DNA of 64,000 nucleotides from Cannabis sativa. Its lineage: Eukaryota; Streptophyta; Magnoliopsida; Rosales; Cannabaceae. This document shows, piece by piece, positions 1-10,922 of the stretch. The position numbers were made by a program, and so were the translations under genes. The stretch is taken from the NCBI RefSeq assembly GCF_029168945.1, contig NC_083604.1:42713686-42777685 (forward strand). The letters run 5' to 3'. Each line of letters begins with the position of its first letter. The stretch's first letter is position 1. Below the pieces are notes generated by a model. The model did no database searches. It saw only the letters and a program-made list of their open reading frames with translations, and was not told the DNA's origin.

Positions 1-1449
1 TATTATTGCTAGGTTTTGGTTAGCAATTACTTGGCAATTAAAATTGAAAATAATAATTGGGAAACACACAAAGAGGTGGTCGGCCATAGGTGTAACTTGG
101 GCCTCACTTGGATTTTGCAGTTTCCTCAATTTTATTTCTATTTCTCCAAATATGCCATTTTTCCAATTCTAACCATTTAAATGCCAAAACTAATTATTTA
201 ATAACTAAAATAGATTATTAAATAATTTTTTCATTTAAAATAATTATTAATTAGACATACAAAGTCTCTCAATTAATAATTAAACCTAGAAACCCTTTTA
301 TTTACAATTTCACCCTTAAACTGTGAGAATTCATAAATTAGACATAGTCTAACTTTTAGAATTATAATTGATTAATCATAAATCAATTATAGAGTCTTAC
401 AAACAGTATGTTCTCAACTACAATGGGGACCATGGATCTATATTGCTAAGCTTCCAATAAGTTGAACCGAATTTACCAAGTAAATCCCTAACTTATTAAT
501 TCCTTGTTGAATCCACTCTTAGAACTTGGAATTGCACTCTCAGACTTATATAGAGCATACTATATGTTTCACGATATACATATGCTATCTCATTTAACCA
601 TTGTTATATTCTTAATGTGATTAAAAGATCCTCTATATAGATGATTTACATCGAGATGGGATAAATTTACCGTTTCCACCCCTCAATGTATTTTGCCCCT
701 TAAAACACTTAGTCACCGGTAAATGATGTTTAAGTGATCTAATATATATAGTCACTGAAACAAGAGCTCATCCATTTACTTCTATTTAACGAAGCTCGAA
801 AGGGAATCATCACTTGACTTCTATACACCAGTAGAAGCTATAGATTCCATATTTATGTTCAGCACTCCCACTCAGTTATGCTATCATGTTCCCAAAATAT
901 ACGTATCACCCTGACCCAAAAGTAGCCTTAACTAATAAATCAAAGAACATGAATAACACTCCTCAGATTGAGCCTAAGCATATCAGGATTTAGATTCTTT
1001 TAATCTAAGATCAACTTCTGATATTGACTTGGAAAGATACAACGGTAAGTTTATAATATCTTTGACCAAGTTCAATATCGGTCCAGTCCAATGTATACTC
1101 CATACATTCGAAACTAGTATACTTTACCAATGTCCTGGAAAGAACATAACACTTACTCCAAGTGTAAGTATACTTCATCGCTGATTATCACATCAGTGTA
1201 AATCCAAAACACTGATGAACAGGGACTTAATCTTTTGAATCATATAATCACAATCACATTCCACTGTATTGACAATACTGTAATTGTGAATGAATATATG
1301 TTCTGGACTTAACTGATTTTGTGCATATATTAAATATGTATATTAAACCATAAACAAGTAGAATACATGTAAGCATAAATCACTTCAAAATTCTAAATTG
1401 ATAACTAATCAGATTGTAATGAGTTTTATTTAGGGCACAAAATCCAACA
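1..1449 (-). mobile_element. LTR of a minus-strand gag-only (TR-GAG-type) element, copy 1, cut by window edge
   Basis: This matches 31213-32667 almost base for base. The right end is the LTR terminus: read on the minus strand it starts TGTTGGATTTTGTGCCC, and the following bases are the same in both copies (atatc). The complete copy at 30742-32667 shows that about 470 bp of this LTR, and the rest of the element, lie left of the window. No coding potential is seen; the reading frames here are chance. Confidence 0.85.
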
Positions 1450-1763
1450 ATATCAACTTTATAATTTTAGGTCAATTCAATAATTCTAGCTTATTTTTTT
1501 CCTCAAAGTTTGTGTTTGTTAATTTTATATATTCTCATTACTTTATTTTATTTTTGTTTAAACTAATTTGTGAGTAATAAGTTTTATAAATTAATTTTCA
1601 ATTTTCAATCCCTGTGGAGACAATCTTACTTATCACTTTATTACTTATTGATGATTGTGTGCACTTGCGTATATATAATTTTCACAACAGGTCTAAAGGC
1701 GACAGTGAAAGGTGAAACACTTTGTTTGAGGTATTCATTGTTGAGAGTTAAACAAGTGTATGA
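1450..1763. other. AT-rich spacer with a possible old Ty3 LTR end
   Basis: This stretch has no credible gene. The segment around 1608-1690 (ccctgtggagacaatctta, later gtgcacttgcg, ending cacaaca) resembles the terminal part of LTRs from Athila/Tat-type Ty3 elements, from memory of such ends. A 65-codon open frame at 1570-1767 occurs in both duplicate copies only because the DNA is duplicated. The decayed RT fragment follows directly, so this may be the LTR edge or flank of the same ancient element. Confidence 0.35.
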
Positions 1764-2620
1764 TTAAGATCAAATACTTATTGTTGAAGATTGACGATGT
1801 GTTTGACCGACTTTATGGTAAGATAGTCTTCTCTAAGATTAATCTTCATTTGGACTATCTTTAGTTGGGAATTCAAGAGAAAGACATCCTGAAGACTATA
1901 ATTTGCATTGGATATGGGCACTATGAATTTCCGGCTAGGTCTTTTGGATTAATCCATGCTCCAGCAGTTTCCATGAATTTCTTGAAATTGAGTGTTCAAG
2001 GATTTTCTTGATTTTTGTAATATAACAATTATCGATGATATTCTTTTATACTCTCAGTTGGAAACAAAAAACATATTATATTTACTATAATGACTTAGGA
2101 AATACAAGTTTATGCTAAGTTTAAGAAGTATGAGTTTTGGTTATTTTGTTAATAAAGTTGAAGTTAGTGGAGATCTAGAGAAGATTGAGTCAGTGAGAGA
2201 CTCGATGAGACTGAAGACAGTTAAAAAAGTTAGAAGCTTTCTAAATTTAGTTGGGTATTATCGCCATTTTTTGGAAGGACTTTCCAAGATCTCCACACCA
2301 TTGACAAAGAAACAACGGTTGAATACAACTTCAGTGTTAGCTGTGACTTCAGGTTGGGAAAAGTTGGTAGTATATTGTGATGCCCAAGACTCTAGTCTAG
2401 GGTGTATTCTGATGCAAACTGACAGGGTCATTGTATATGCTCCTCGTCAGTTGAAGGAATATGAGCAACAATACCCAACCCGTGATTTGGAGCTTGTGAT
2501 GGTGGTTTTTGCATTGAAAATGGGGCATCACTATCTATATAGAGAGAAGTGTGAGGTTTACATCGACTAGAAGAGTCTCAAGTATTTCTTTACTCAAAAA
2601 GATTCTATAACTTTAATATG
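1764..2620 (+). pseudogene. Decayed Ty3/gypsy reverse transcriptase-RNase H fragment (copy 1)
   Basis: Translation in shifting frames follows the Ty3 RT core: a KIDDVFDRLYGKIVFSKI-like stretch, then YGHYEF and FGL.HAPA (1910-1960), then IIDDILLYS (about 2027-2055), which corresponds to the FIDD catalytic box. The open segment 2112-2570 continues with [16 protein letters not shown] (thumb) and [15 protein letters not shown] and DLEL (RNase H), then a stop, then [11 protein letters not shown]. Several stops and frameshifts break it. About 25 residues between thumb and RNase H are missing compared with the intact chromovirus at 13318-17919, the closest relative here. There is no gag, protease or integrase beside it. 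It is old: the same lesions occur in copy 2 at 32983-33840. Confidence 0.85.
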
Positions 2621-3805
2621 TTGTTGTCTATTTTATTTATGGCTAAGTGATCTTAATTCTCCGTACAATATAAGTCACAACCTCATGTATGAATAAAGAA
2701 TTTTTTTTTGATATTTATATATAAATTATTCAATATTAAATATCGAAATTTAATATTCAAGCATACATCAAAATGTTCAACTTTTATTTATAAACAAAAA
2801 TATCTTTACAAGTTTTTCATAGCATAAACCCTATTATGTATTTCATATATTCTCTAGTATATTATTCATTAAATATTTGTTTTTAAGGTATAAACCCTAA
2901 TACTTCTATTATGGTGGAGCATGAGGACGTATTCAAGAGAGTTAGACGAGAGTCAGACTGTATGAATATGTTATAAGTAGGTTAGAAAATTTATAGTTTT
3001 GCATACATTATATAATTTTATTACACTATATAATACAAAATAACTTATTTACATTTAATTATACATTCTATATTAGACACCTAAACATAATTTTAATTTT
3101 CTATATAGTCTATATAACGTAATAAATTTTTCTTAAGTCTTACATAAATAAATAATAAACATACATATTTTATTTATAAAACTGTGTATTAAATATATTA
3201 AATTAATAATTAAAAAATATTATCAATATAAAATATAAACATACTGTTTATACATAATGTTATATTTAGTTATAGTTTCATTTTTTAAAACACATTTTTC
3301 AATAACTTATAAACATAAGTATTTCTTAAAACAAAATAAACATAAATATTTTTTTTTAAACTTATTTATGAACTTTTAATAAACAAACTAGGAAATAAAG
3401 TTGCGCCCCTAGTTTTGTAAATTAAACAATAATGAGTTTTTGAGGTCAAAGATGCCCCTTAAAAGATGAACATATAGATTTGAACGATTTCTTTTTATTA
3501 TAAATTTATATAAATGAAAACTTATTTTTTTTTAGAAAAAATACTCATCATTATATATATTTATAAAACATAGCAAATGACACGTGACTTATATCTCTAA
3601 TCTTAAAAAAAATGTGGAAACACAAACAAATTAGTCATGTCTCAATTAAATTAGTACACAAAATGACTTTTTAAATTTATGGGTTAGAATACTAAAATAA
3701 CAAATGCATTCGAGCATTTGTTTATTCTATAGCTTTTTATTAATTTTTAAGGCACCAATAATACATATCCATATTTTAATGTACAATGTTCTTGAACAGG
3801 TATAC

Positions 3806-4046
3806 CTGAAGATATTAGAGATGCACATATTATTTTTGTAATTACTTCCTTCAGGTCAATATGACAATTTCTAAAAACAAACCAAAAAACAATAAGAATA
3901 ATGCTATCAGCATATAAAATTAACAAAAAATACCAATCCTGTGACATAAACTAACTTCCACATATTATAAAATCAGATCTAAAATATTTACATACTTTTG
4001 TGACTCGCTGATTGGTAAGTATGCTGAAATAAGCTGAGAGTATAAC
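3806..4046 (-). pseudogene. Two exon-like blocks of unrecognised host origin
   Basis: On the minus strand, block 1 (4046 to 3996, 51 nt) lies between an acceptor-like CAG and a donor-like GTATGT and reads VILSAYFSILTNQRVTK. Block 2 (3870 to 3806, 65 nt) follows a pyrimidine-rich tract ending TTTTTAG, ends CTTCAG before GTATAC, and reads NCHIDLKEVITKIICASLISS in one frame. I do not recognise either peptide, and they are not the known continuation of the host protein at 4585-4789. Both blocks recur in copy 2 (block 2 near 34993-35057). They could be exons of another captured gene or chance. Confidence 0.35.
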
Positions 4047-4584
4047 CTGAAACACAGAAAATTCTTAAAGTATAAAAAAAAAATACAAAATTAAGTTATC
4101 CTCATTAATTATAACTTTTTCACGTCAAAGCAGATATTAAAAACAAAATAAAAACAAATTATTGCTAAATTTTATTTACTGTCAATAGCCTCATTCCATA
4201 AGATATCAAATAGACTATATGCTTGAACATGATTAAACACAAACAGACACATCTAATATCTAATTACATACTTTTTCTTTTTGGTGAAAATCTAAGCACA
4301 TACTTGATTTCTGAATTTTAAGAAAGTTCCCTACTTCGATAGATTTATGTACTCAAGAGATTTTGTTTCAATGTACCAACACAATTATACTCAATAAATT
4401 TACATCAGTTAAATATCTATTTACAACCTCAAAATATTTTCTTTTAAAGACCATGACACTTCTAAATGCACAAAGATTAATTATTTTACCTTAACAAGTG
4501 CCCATTTTCCAATTAAAGTGCCCATTAAAAAATACATAAAAAAGAAACTTGAATGAAAGGGAAGATGAAGTTAAATAAACTAAC

Positions 4585-4789
4585 CTTAGAAACCGTTAAT
4601 TGGAATAAGACGTCTTCATCATCAATCTTATCTTTTCCTTTCCCTAACTTCTAATCTGCCATTGATTAAATTGAATTTTCTCAAAACACAAAAATCAAAT
4701 TAAGTCAATATTAATGAATCAATTGAGCGAAAGTAAATACCTTTTGGTCTACTAAGATTGGTGTATTCATGAATTTCTCTGCTTGCCAT
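4585..4789 (-). pseudogene. Captured two-exon fragment of a small conserved plant protein (copy 1)
   Basis: On the minus strand exon 1 (4789-4741) reads MASREIHEYTNLSRPK and ends at a GTATTT donor. A 85-nt AT-rich intron (4740-4656) ends in TGGCAG. Exon 2 (4655-4585) then continues in phase as D, stop, KLGKGKDKIDDEDVLFQ and ends at a GTTAGT donor. This matches the start of a small conserved plant protein whose family begins MASREVREYTNLSDPK and continues with a GKGKDKIDDEDV segment; some plant annotations call it postsynaptic-protein-related (label from memory). Correct exon phase and retained splice sites mean it derives from genomic DNA, not a processed mRNA. An in-frame TAG replaces a lysine codon and downstream exons are absent, so it is non-functional. 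Confidence 0.72.
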
Positions 4790-5404
4790 TACTATAATTC
4801 ATTACAAAACTATAGTTTCAGGTGCTAGGTGCTAGTAGCTCTGAGAATGTAAAAAAAAAAAACAAATTCTACCAAAAAAATAATATTTACAATTGGCCTT
4901 ACTATTTATGAAATAAATTAAAATTGAAAAAAAATTAGAGTAACTAAAAAAAAATAGAACCCAAAAAGGATCTTTTAAAGATATCTTAAAGAGGAGTAAC
5001 ACTTTCGTTCCAAGTTTGAACAACTTACATTGCATCAATTGTTTCTTTAGGATTTCAAATAAAGACATCTTTTAAAAACTATTCTAATCATACACATTGC
5101 ACACTTGATCGGAACCAAATTTCTAATCTTGATAATATCCAACTGCATTTCATCGTTCAGTATTTTTATAGTCTGCATTGAAATTATAGATGACGATTTT
5201 GGTGAATATAATTGAAAGTAACCCCCACACATCAACATAGAAAATAAAAATAAAATTATAGTTAAAATGCAAATTCAAGAGAGAAATTTATGGTAACATC
5301 TAATTTCTAAGCTCTCAAATTATTCTAAGATATCTTCTTCGTCTTCTACTGATTAAAATCAATTAATGAGTTTAAACAATAGTAATTACAATTTAAAACA
5401 CTGA

Positions 5405-5535
5405 ACTAGAATCAAAATTTAAATAAATTAGAAAAAATAAGAATAAATTAAAAAATTAGGAGATGAGAGATTAGAAAATAATAATAATTAGGCTGCTATA
5501 TTAACTCCTAAAAACTCTCGAATATTGAATATATT
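5405..5535. repeat. Short dispersed repeat, present three times in the window
   Basis: A block containing aggagatgagagattagaaa and, a few bases on, ttaggctgc followed by aactcctaaaaactctc recurs at 36600-36715 (the duplicated copy) and at 62440-62530, outside the duplication. The third copy shows it is a dispersed element and not just part of the tandem unit. It may be the edge of a MITE or Helitron; no terminal repeats were seen. Confidence 0.55.
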
Positions 5536-6190
5536 GATACCTCATGTATGAATAGTTGGTTTAGGCTTTCTCCAATCTGTAAACATTAAAAAGAGATCCA
5601 AATTATGACCATATATAACCCTTTTAATAAAACAAATCAAACAAAATAAATAAACAAATAAAGTTAGATTCTTAGAAGAAATCAATAAAAGACTAAAAGG
5701 GTTAAGTCAAGAAAATGAAGTTTGTTTTTTTAAAAGAAGAAGAAGAAGAACTTAGATACAATTAGAATAAGAAGAAGAAATCAAAAGAGTTGAAAAATAA
5801 TAACCATACCAAAATTAGTGAATCAGATTTGGGAATACATATTTATATGGATTACCAATTTTGTGTAAGATACAAATACTAAAGAAGATGAAGAGGACCA
5901 GACAGGGAGAGAGGGGAAGAAGCAGAGACACATGGAGAGTAGAGTGGGTGAAAGAAAGAAAAATAGGCAGCTAGCGTTCATGAAAAGAGGAGTAGAGGAG
6001 TGACGAAACAATGAGGAGATTATGGTAGTGTTGCAGAGGAGGCCATGAAGAGATGGTGGTTGTTTTTTTTTTATTTTCTTTTTTTTTTTTTTGAAATAAA
6101 CTTGTGCTTCATTAGAATAGGCAAAGAAATTACAAAGCAAACAAGTTACATGGAAGGTAAAGGACAATTCCAAACCAACTCATTATCAAA

Positions 6191-6574
6191 TCATAATCCC
6201 ACCCTGGCAACCTTATGGGCCATTTGATTAAAATCCCTATACACACGAACAATCTTAAGATTAGGACTGAAAGATAACAAGTTTTTAATGCTAATTAATA
6301 TGTCATCCAGTGGCCTAGCATTCCATTTACAAGACTTAAGTTTATCAACTATGGTTTTACAATCTATCTTCAATATATCCATTGGAAGATGAAGCAATTG
6401 AATCTATTGGATAGCAAGATGAATTGCCTTGGCTTCAGCAATGACAGCAGGAGCACTCCAAACACAAGGCTTGGCTATGCCGGCTTTCACTTGATCAAAC
6501 TCATCAATAAGAACAATACCGTAGCTGTGCTTCTTACTGTGAGAATATATAGCAGCATCAGTGTAAACCTATAA
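6191..6574 (-). pseudogene. LINE ORF2 C-terminal RNase H domain (copy 1)
   Basis: This is a plant-type RNase H (RVT_3) domain at the end of L1 ORF2. VYTDAA begins just inside a premature TAG at 6569-6571, where copy 2 (37737-37739) has CAG. Downstream, AEAKAIHLAI and DCKTIVDK carry the expected acidic positions, and FNQMAHKVAR is the usual C-terminal helix. A second stop separates the two halves. The enzyme would remove RNA from RNA/DNA hybrids during LINE reverse transcription. Non-functional here. Confidence 0.75.
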
Positions 6575-8087
6575 AGATCCCTCCTCCACAGTATCCAAAA
6601 CCTTGCTTCGCAACTGAACTGAAGCACTAGGAAGCTGATTAGCCTGCTGTGCATCTAAGTATTTAAAAAAATAATTGACACACCAATCAAAAACATCAGA
6701 GGCAGGTAAGATGTTGTTATGATGTAAATGATTATTCCTTTGATTCCAAAGAGTCCATAATAAACAAAATAGTATGCTAATATAATCTTTGTCCACAACA
6801 TCAAAAGAGCATAATAAAAAATCACTTATATCAAGGTGTTTATATTTATAATAATGATCCACAAACTTAGAGGATTTCTAGGCTTTTTTCAATCTGGAAC
6901 ACCCTAGCAAAGCATGATGAACTATTTCTAGACTACTTTTACAAAGAGGACAAAGTGGGGAATCAATAATATGTCTAGCAAAAAGGGAGGAAGCAACTGG
7001 AATAGAATAGGACACAACCCTCCAAACAAAATGTTTAATTTTAGGGGGAACTGTAGAATGCCATATCTTACTCCAAAACTTTTTTGAATTAAAAGCAAAA
7101 GAAGAAGAGGGGATATCCTGATTAGAAAGAGCTAATTGATAGGCTGACTTGACACTAAAAAAACCAGAGCTCTCCCAAGACCAAACAATATCAGCTTTAC
7201 TTGAAAAACCCGTAACGAAACCTTCAGAATGTCATGTATAATGGATTCATCAAAGTGATTTCTTAATTTAGATACATCCCAACAACCTGAGATAAAATAT
7301 GAAAGTTTAGGCGAAGCAGGAAAATGGTCATTCTTATAGAAAATATGTTTATTGTTTGGAAGCCAATAGTCCTAAATGGTTAGAATATTATCCCCATCCC
7401 CCACCTTCCAAATAAGACCAGAAGCCATCAGATCTCTTCCCCAAAGAATACTCCTCCAGGCAAAAGAGGGATTATGACCAGGAACAGCATCCAAAATAGA
7501 GGAATTAGGAAAGTATCTATTTAAGAACTTGGCACAATAAGGAGTTGGGGTTTTTAAAATTTTTCCAAGCCTGTCTTGCTAACATAGCTTGATTAAATTG
7601 AATTAAAGAACGAAAACCCAACCCTCCCAGATACTTAGATTGACAAACTTTTTTCTAAGATTTCCAATGAATTTTTCTAGAATTGCCAGAAGAACCCCAC
7701 CAGAATCTAGCCATCGCAGCTTCTATTCCTTTACATAATTTAAAAGGGAGTCTAAAACAAGCCATTGCATAAGCAGGAATGGCCTGAATCACAGCCTTAA
7801 GAAGAATCTCTTTACCAGCCTTGGAGAACCATCTATTAGACCAATTAGTCAGAACAGAAAGAACTTTGTCCTTAAGAAAAGCAAAAGAATGATACTTAGA
7901 TCGAGAAAGACATTGAGGCAAGCCTAAGTATTTACTAATGAAAGGCCTATCTTCAAGGTTAAAATTAGTGAAGAAAAGATTTCTAATATCTTGAGGGGTA
8001 TTAGGAGAAAATAAAATGGAAGATTTGGCAAAGTTAATGGCTTGACCATAGGCTTGAGAATAGAGCTAAAAGATATCCCTTAAAGAG

Positions 8088-8750
8088 CTACATGAATCCC
8101 AAGGGAGAGCAAAAAATAAGACTAACATCTGCAAAAAGAAGATGAGAAATAGAAGGAGCCCTCCTGGAAATTGCTACACCTTTAAAGAGACCTTCAGATT
8201 GATGAGCACGAAGAAGAGAAGAAAGTCCCTCCGCACAAAGAAGAAAGAGATAGGGTGATAAAGGATCCCCTTGCCTAAGGCCTCGAGAGGGCCTAATCGA
8301 CCCTTTGACAACACCATTAACCAAAAAGGAAAGGCTAGAGGTAGTGACACATTTCATAATAAGGGAAACAAAATTGATAAGGATATTGAGATGAAGCATA
8401 ACACTCTTCAAATAGTGACAATTAACCCTATCAAAAGCCTTAGCCATATCAACCTTTAAGGTAGCCCAACCACATTTACCATGCTTTCGAGAGTTGATAG
8501 CATGAACAACCTCTTGAGCAATCAAAATATTATCAAAAATAACTCTCCCAGCCAAAGTACTTTGAAAAGGACATATAATTTTATCAAGCACCATTTTATG
8601 CCTATTTGCCAAGACTTTAGAAATGACCTTATAAAAGGTGGTACAAAGACTTATGGGTCTAAAATCTTTAAGAGTATGGGCCTTTTGTTTTTTAGGAATA
8701 AGGACAATTAAGGTGGAATTGATCTCAGAGAAATCAGCCTCATTGTTCAA
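8088..8750 (-). pseudogene. LINE ORF2 reverse transcriptase palm (copy 1), catalytic Asp lost
   Basis: The frame contains canonical L1 RT blocks: STLIVLIPKK, FRPISLCTTFYKVISKVLANR, VDMAKAFDRVNCHYLK, GLRQGDPLSPYLFLLCAEG and SHLLFADVSLIF. The catalytic FADD box reads FADV because codon 8124-8126 (minus strand) is GTT where copy 2 has GAT. A frameshift follows shortly after, near 8095. RT activity is therefore lost twice over. The equivalent domain in copy 2 keeps FADD. Confidence 0.88.
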
Positions 8751-8855
8751 ACAGTTTAAGACAACATGAACAAGATCAGATCCAACAGTATCCCAATTCT
8801 TTTGGTAGAAATAAGCGTTAAGGCCATCAAGACCTGGTGCTTTATCCCTAGAAAG

Positions 8856-9269
8856 CTATAAAATAACCTGTTGTACTTCATCAAAAGTAAAAGGCTGACC
8901 TAAAAACTCAACCTCAGAGTCCTCAAGAGGGGGACCCAAGCAATCAAGGATGTGGTTAACTGCCTCAGCATCACAACCATTACAATGGAAAAGATCCCCA
9001 AAATAAGATAAGATTAAATCACTCATATCCTCAAGGTTGCTAAAGACAGTACCAAGATCATCCCGAAGGAATTTAATAGTGTTATTTCGTTTCCTTTGTG
9101 AGGCAAAACGATGAAAAAAAGTAGTGTTTCTATCCCCATCCTTTAACCAGTGAACCCTAGCCCTTTGTCTCCAATAAACTTCCTCTTTATACAAGAGGGC
9201 ATCTAGTTGGGACTGATATTTGATTTGTGAGATAACATTGCTATCTGGAGAAAGAGTGGATTGAAGCAT
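8856..9269 (-). pseudogene. LINE ORF2 linker between endonuclease and RT (copy 1)
   Basis: The open frame contains [18 protein letters not shown] and [13 protein letters not shown], the standard plant L1 linker signature between the endonuclease and RT domains, then FDEVQQVIL, which precedes the RT palm. It runs out at a stop at 8856, about 100 bp before the RT frame resumes, so ORF2 is broken here. Confidence 0.85.
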
Positions 9270-9456
9270 GTCAACTTCCTGTTGAAGAGTAAGAATCCTA
9301 GACTTAAAGATACGTCTAGTAGACTTACCCCAGGACTTAAGAGAAGAAATGCAAGCTGAGCAGAATTGAACCTAGAGTAAACACCTAAATTAAACCCCCC
9401 ATGGGAAATCATATTCCAAGCATTTCTAATGGTAGTATAAAAAGCAGGGTTCTCTA

Positions 9457-10376
9457 TGTTGGAAATATTTTACCAGGATCTTAGATTTACTAACAAGTAT
9501 GTTGTTTAACATCCTAAATATGAATTTCTAAAACGATATTAAATACACACATATAAAGTATGACAAACCTTACAGTGGTTGCAGCGAAATATGATGTCTC
9601 CTTCCACTTAGATCTCTAACCCTTGTATCCTTTCTATCGCAGAGTATCACCAAGATCTGAGCCTGAATGTCCTACTGTTGAATCTGGATTCTTCACGATC
9701 TTCCACACTATGATTGAAATGCCACTTGATGTGTGTGGGCACTCACTCTATCACTCAAGGGGTTTGGTTTCAATAGTGAAGAAGAGAGAGGAAGAGTGGC
9801 GGCTAGGTTTAAGGTAGAAGGCACTCATGTTTTCTCTGAAAGAATAAGATGCATCCTCTTTTTCCTGAAGCCATCACTACCTATTTATAGTATGCCACCT
9901 TGGGTTAGGTTAGAATTATTTGGCATTAAAATAATGAAAAAAATAAATGATAAAAGCCTACAATAGTGGCTGGCCATAGCATTGGATATTGGGCCCCACT
10001 TTTGCAATTTTGCTGTTTTATCATTTCTACATCTCATTTTCTCAAAAACGCCAATTTTCAAATTCAACCATTTAAATGCCAATTCCAACTATTTAATAAC
10101 TAAAATTAATTATTAAATAATATTGTCATTTAATATATTTATTAATTATACTAACAAAAGTCTCTTAATTAATAAATGTACCCTAGAAACTCTTTCTTCA
10201 CAATTCTGCGCTTGCTTAGTGAAAATTCACAAACTAGACATAGTCTAATTTTAGAATTATAATTGATTAATCAAAATCAATTAACTGAGTCTTACAAACA
10301 GTATTGTCTCAACTAGTATGGGGACCATGGGCCTATATATCCGAGCTTCCAATAAGCAGACCAAGAATTTACCAAG
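9457..10376 (-). mobile_element. LINE-borne solo LTR, left half (copy 1)
   Basis: The plus-strand sequence begins TGTTGGAAATATTTTACC, the inverse of the terminus of the TR-GAG-type LTRs, directly after the target-site duplication CTCTA (9452-9456). It matches 41021-41939. The LTR breaks at 10376, where it fuses to Ty3 pol sequence, and resumes at 19991. No internal region is attached, and both outer edges meet LINE sequence with CTCTA repeats, so it is a solo LTR. Confidence 0.9.
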
Positions 10377-10922
10377 CTATTGATAAGATCAAGGCTCGGA
10401 TGCTTGCTTCTCAAAGCAGGCAGAAAAGTTATGTTGATCCGAAGCGCAGAGATGTTACATTTTAGGCAGGGGAACATGTTTTCCTGCGGGTTTCACCAAT
10501 GAAGGGTATTAGGCGCTTCGGGAAGAAGGGTAAGTTAAGCCCTAGGTTCATTGGGCCATTTCAGATACTCGAGAAGGTCGGGCAGGTAGCGTATCGGCTA
10601 GCCTTACCACCAGCATTATCAGCTGTTCATGACGTATTTCACATCTCTATGTTAAGGAAATATGTGTCAGACCCGACTCATGTCTTGAGTTATGAAGCCC
10701 TTGAACTACAACCAGACTTATCCTATGAAGAGCAACCTCTTCAGATTTTGGATAGAAAAGAAAAAGTTCTTCGCAACAAGACTATTGCACTGGTTAAGGT
10801 GCTCTGGAGGAACAGTAAGGTGGAAGAAGCCACCTGGGAATTGGAGTCAGTTATGAGGACTCAACATCCAGAGCTATTCAGGTTAGATTTCGGGGATGAA
10901 ATCCTATTAATGGGGGGATAAT
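10377..10922 (+). pseudogene. 3' end of gag-pol from a second, tandem Ty3 chromovirus
   Basis: These 546 bases match 17375-17920 at a constant offset of 6998 with only a few substitutions. They encode the end of integrase, the GPF motif, the chromodomain and the polypurine tract, directly abutting the next LTR. A CAG codon is now TAG at 10463-10465. There is no LTR to the left: the sequence joins solo-LTR DNA at ACCAAG/CTAT. This is the surviving 3' end of an upstream element that shared the LTR at 10923-12999 with the intact one. Confidence 0.9.

Larger units (their letters stand above)
2621..6045. other. AT-rich segment carrying captured or decayed host-gene pieces (copy 1)
   Basis: About 3.4 kb of AT-rich DNA lies between the RT fragment and the LINE tail. 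On the minus strand it has gene-like texture: a TC-rich, 5'-UTR-like stretch (about 5720-6040), a two-exon host-protein fragment (4585-4789), and further blocks bounded by splice-like signals (3806-3870, 3996-4046). A perfect 7-bp-stem hairpin lies at 3702-3720. No transposon ends were recognised. The whole segment recurs at 33840-37220 with small indels, so it predates the tandem duplication. Mixed exon fragments suggest transposon capture (Helitron or Pack-MULE), but a broken gene locus is also possible. Confidence 0.6.
6060..9456 (-). mobile_element. L1 LINE, copy 1: 3' tail and ORF2 RT/RNase H half
   Basis: On the minus strand this is the 3' half of a plant L1 LINE. The T-rich run at 6062-6092 is its poly(A) tail. 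Going upstream there is an RNase H domain (VYTDAA about 6550; DCKTIVDKLKSC about 6350), a linker with WTLWNQRNNHLHHNN, a thumb/connection region (7655-7921), the RT palm with FRPISLCTTFYKVISKVLANR, GLRQGDPLSPYLFLL and a LLFAD box (8088-8750), and the post-endonuclease linker (8856-9269). Many stops and frameshifts break it. It ends at a CTCTA target-site duplication where a solo LTR is inserted; the 5' half resumes at 20596. Confidence 0.9.

Noticed and set aside
1570..1767. 65-codon frame conserved at 32789-32986
   Set aside because: Conserved only because the DNA is duplicated; it is AT-rich sequence with no recognisable domain.
1764..2620. Endogenous pararetrovirus (caulimovirus) RT
   Set aside because: The YGHYEF, FGL and RNase H wording is collinear with the Ty3 chromovirus in the same window, and no movement or coat protein motif is present.
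6060..6092. LINE target-site duplication beside the poly(A) tail
   Set aside because: I compared the bases left of the T-run with those near 57700-57860 and found no convincing direct repeat.
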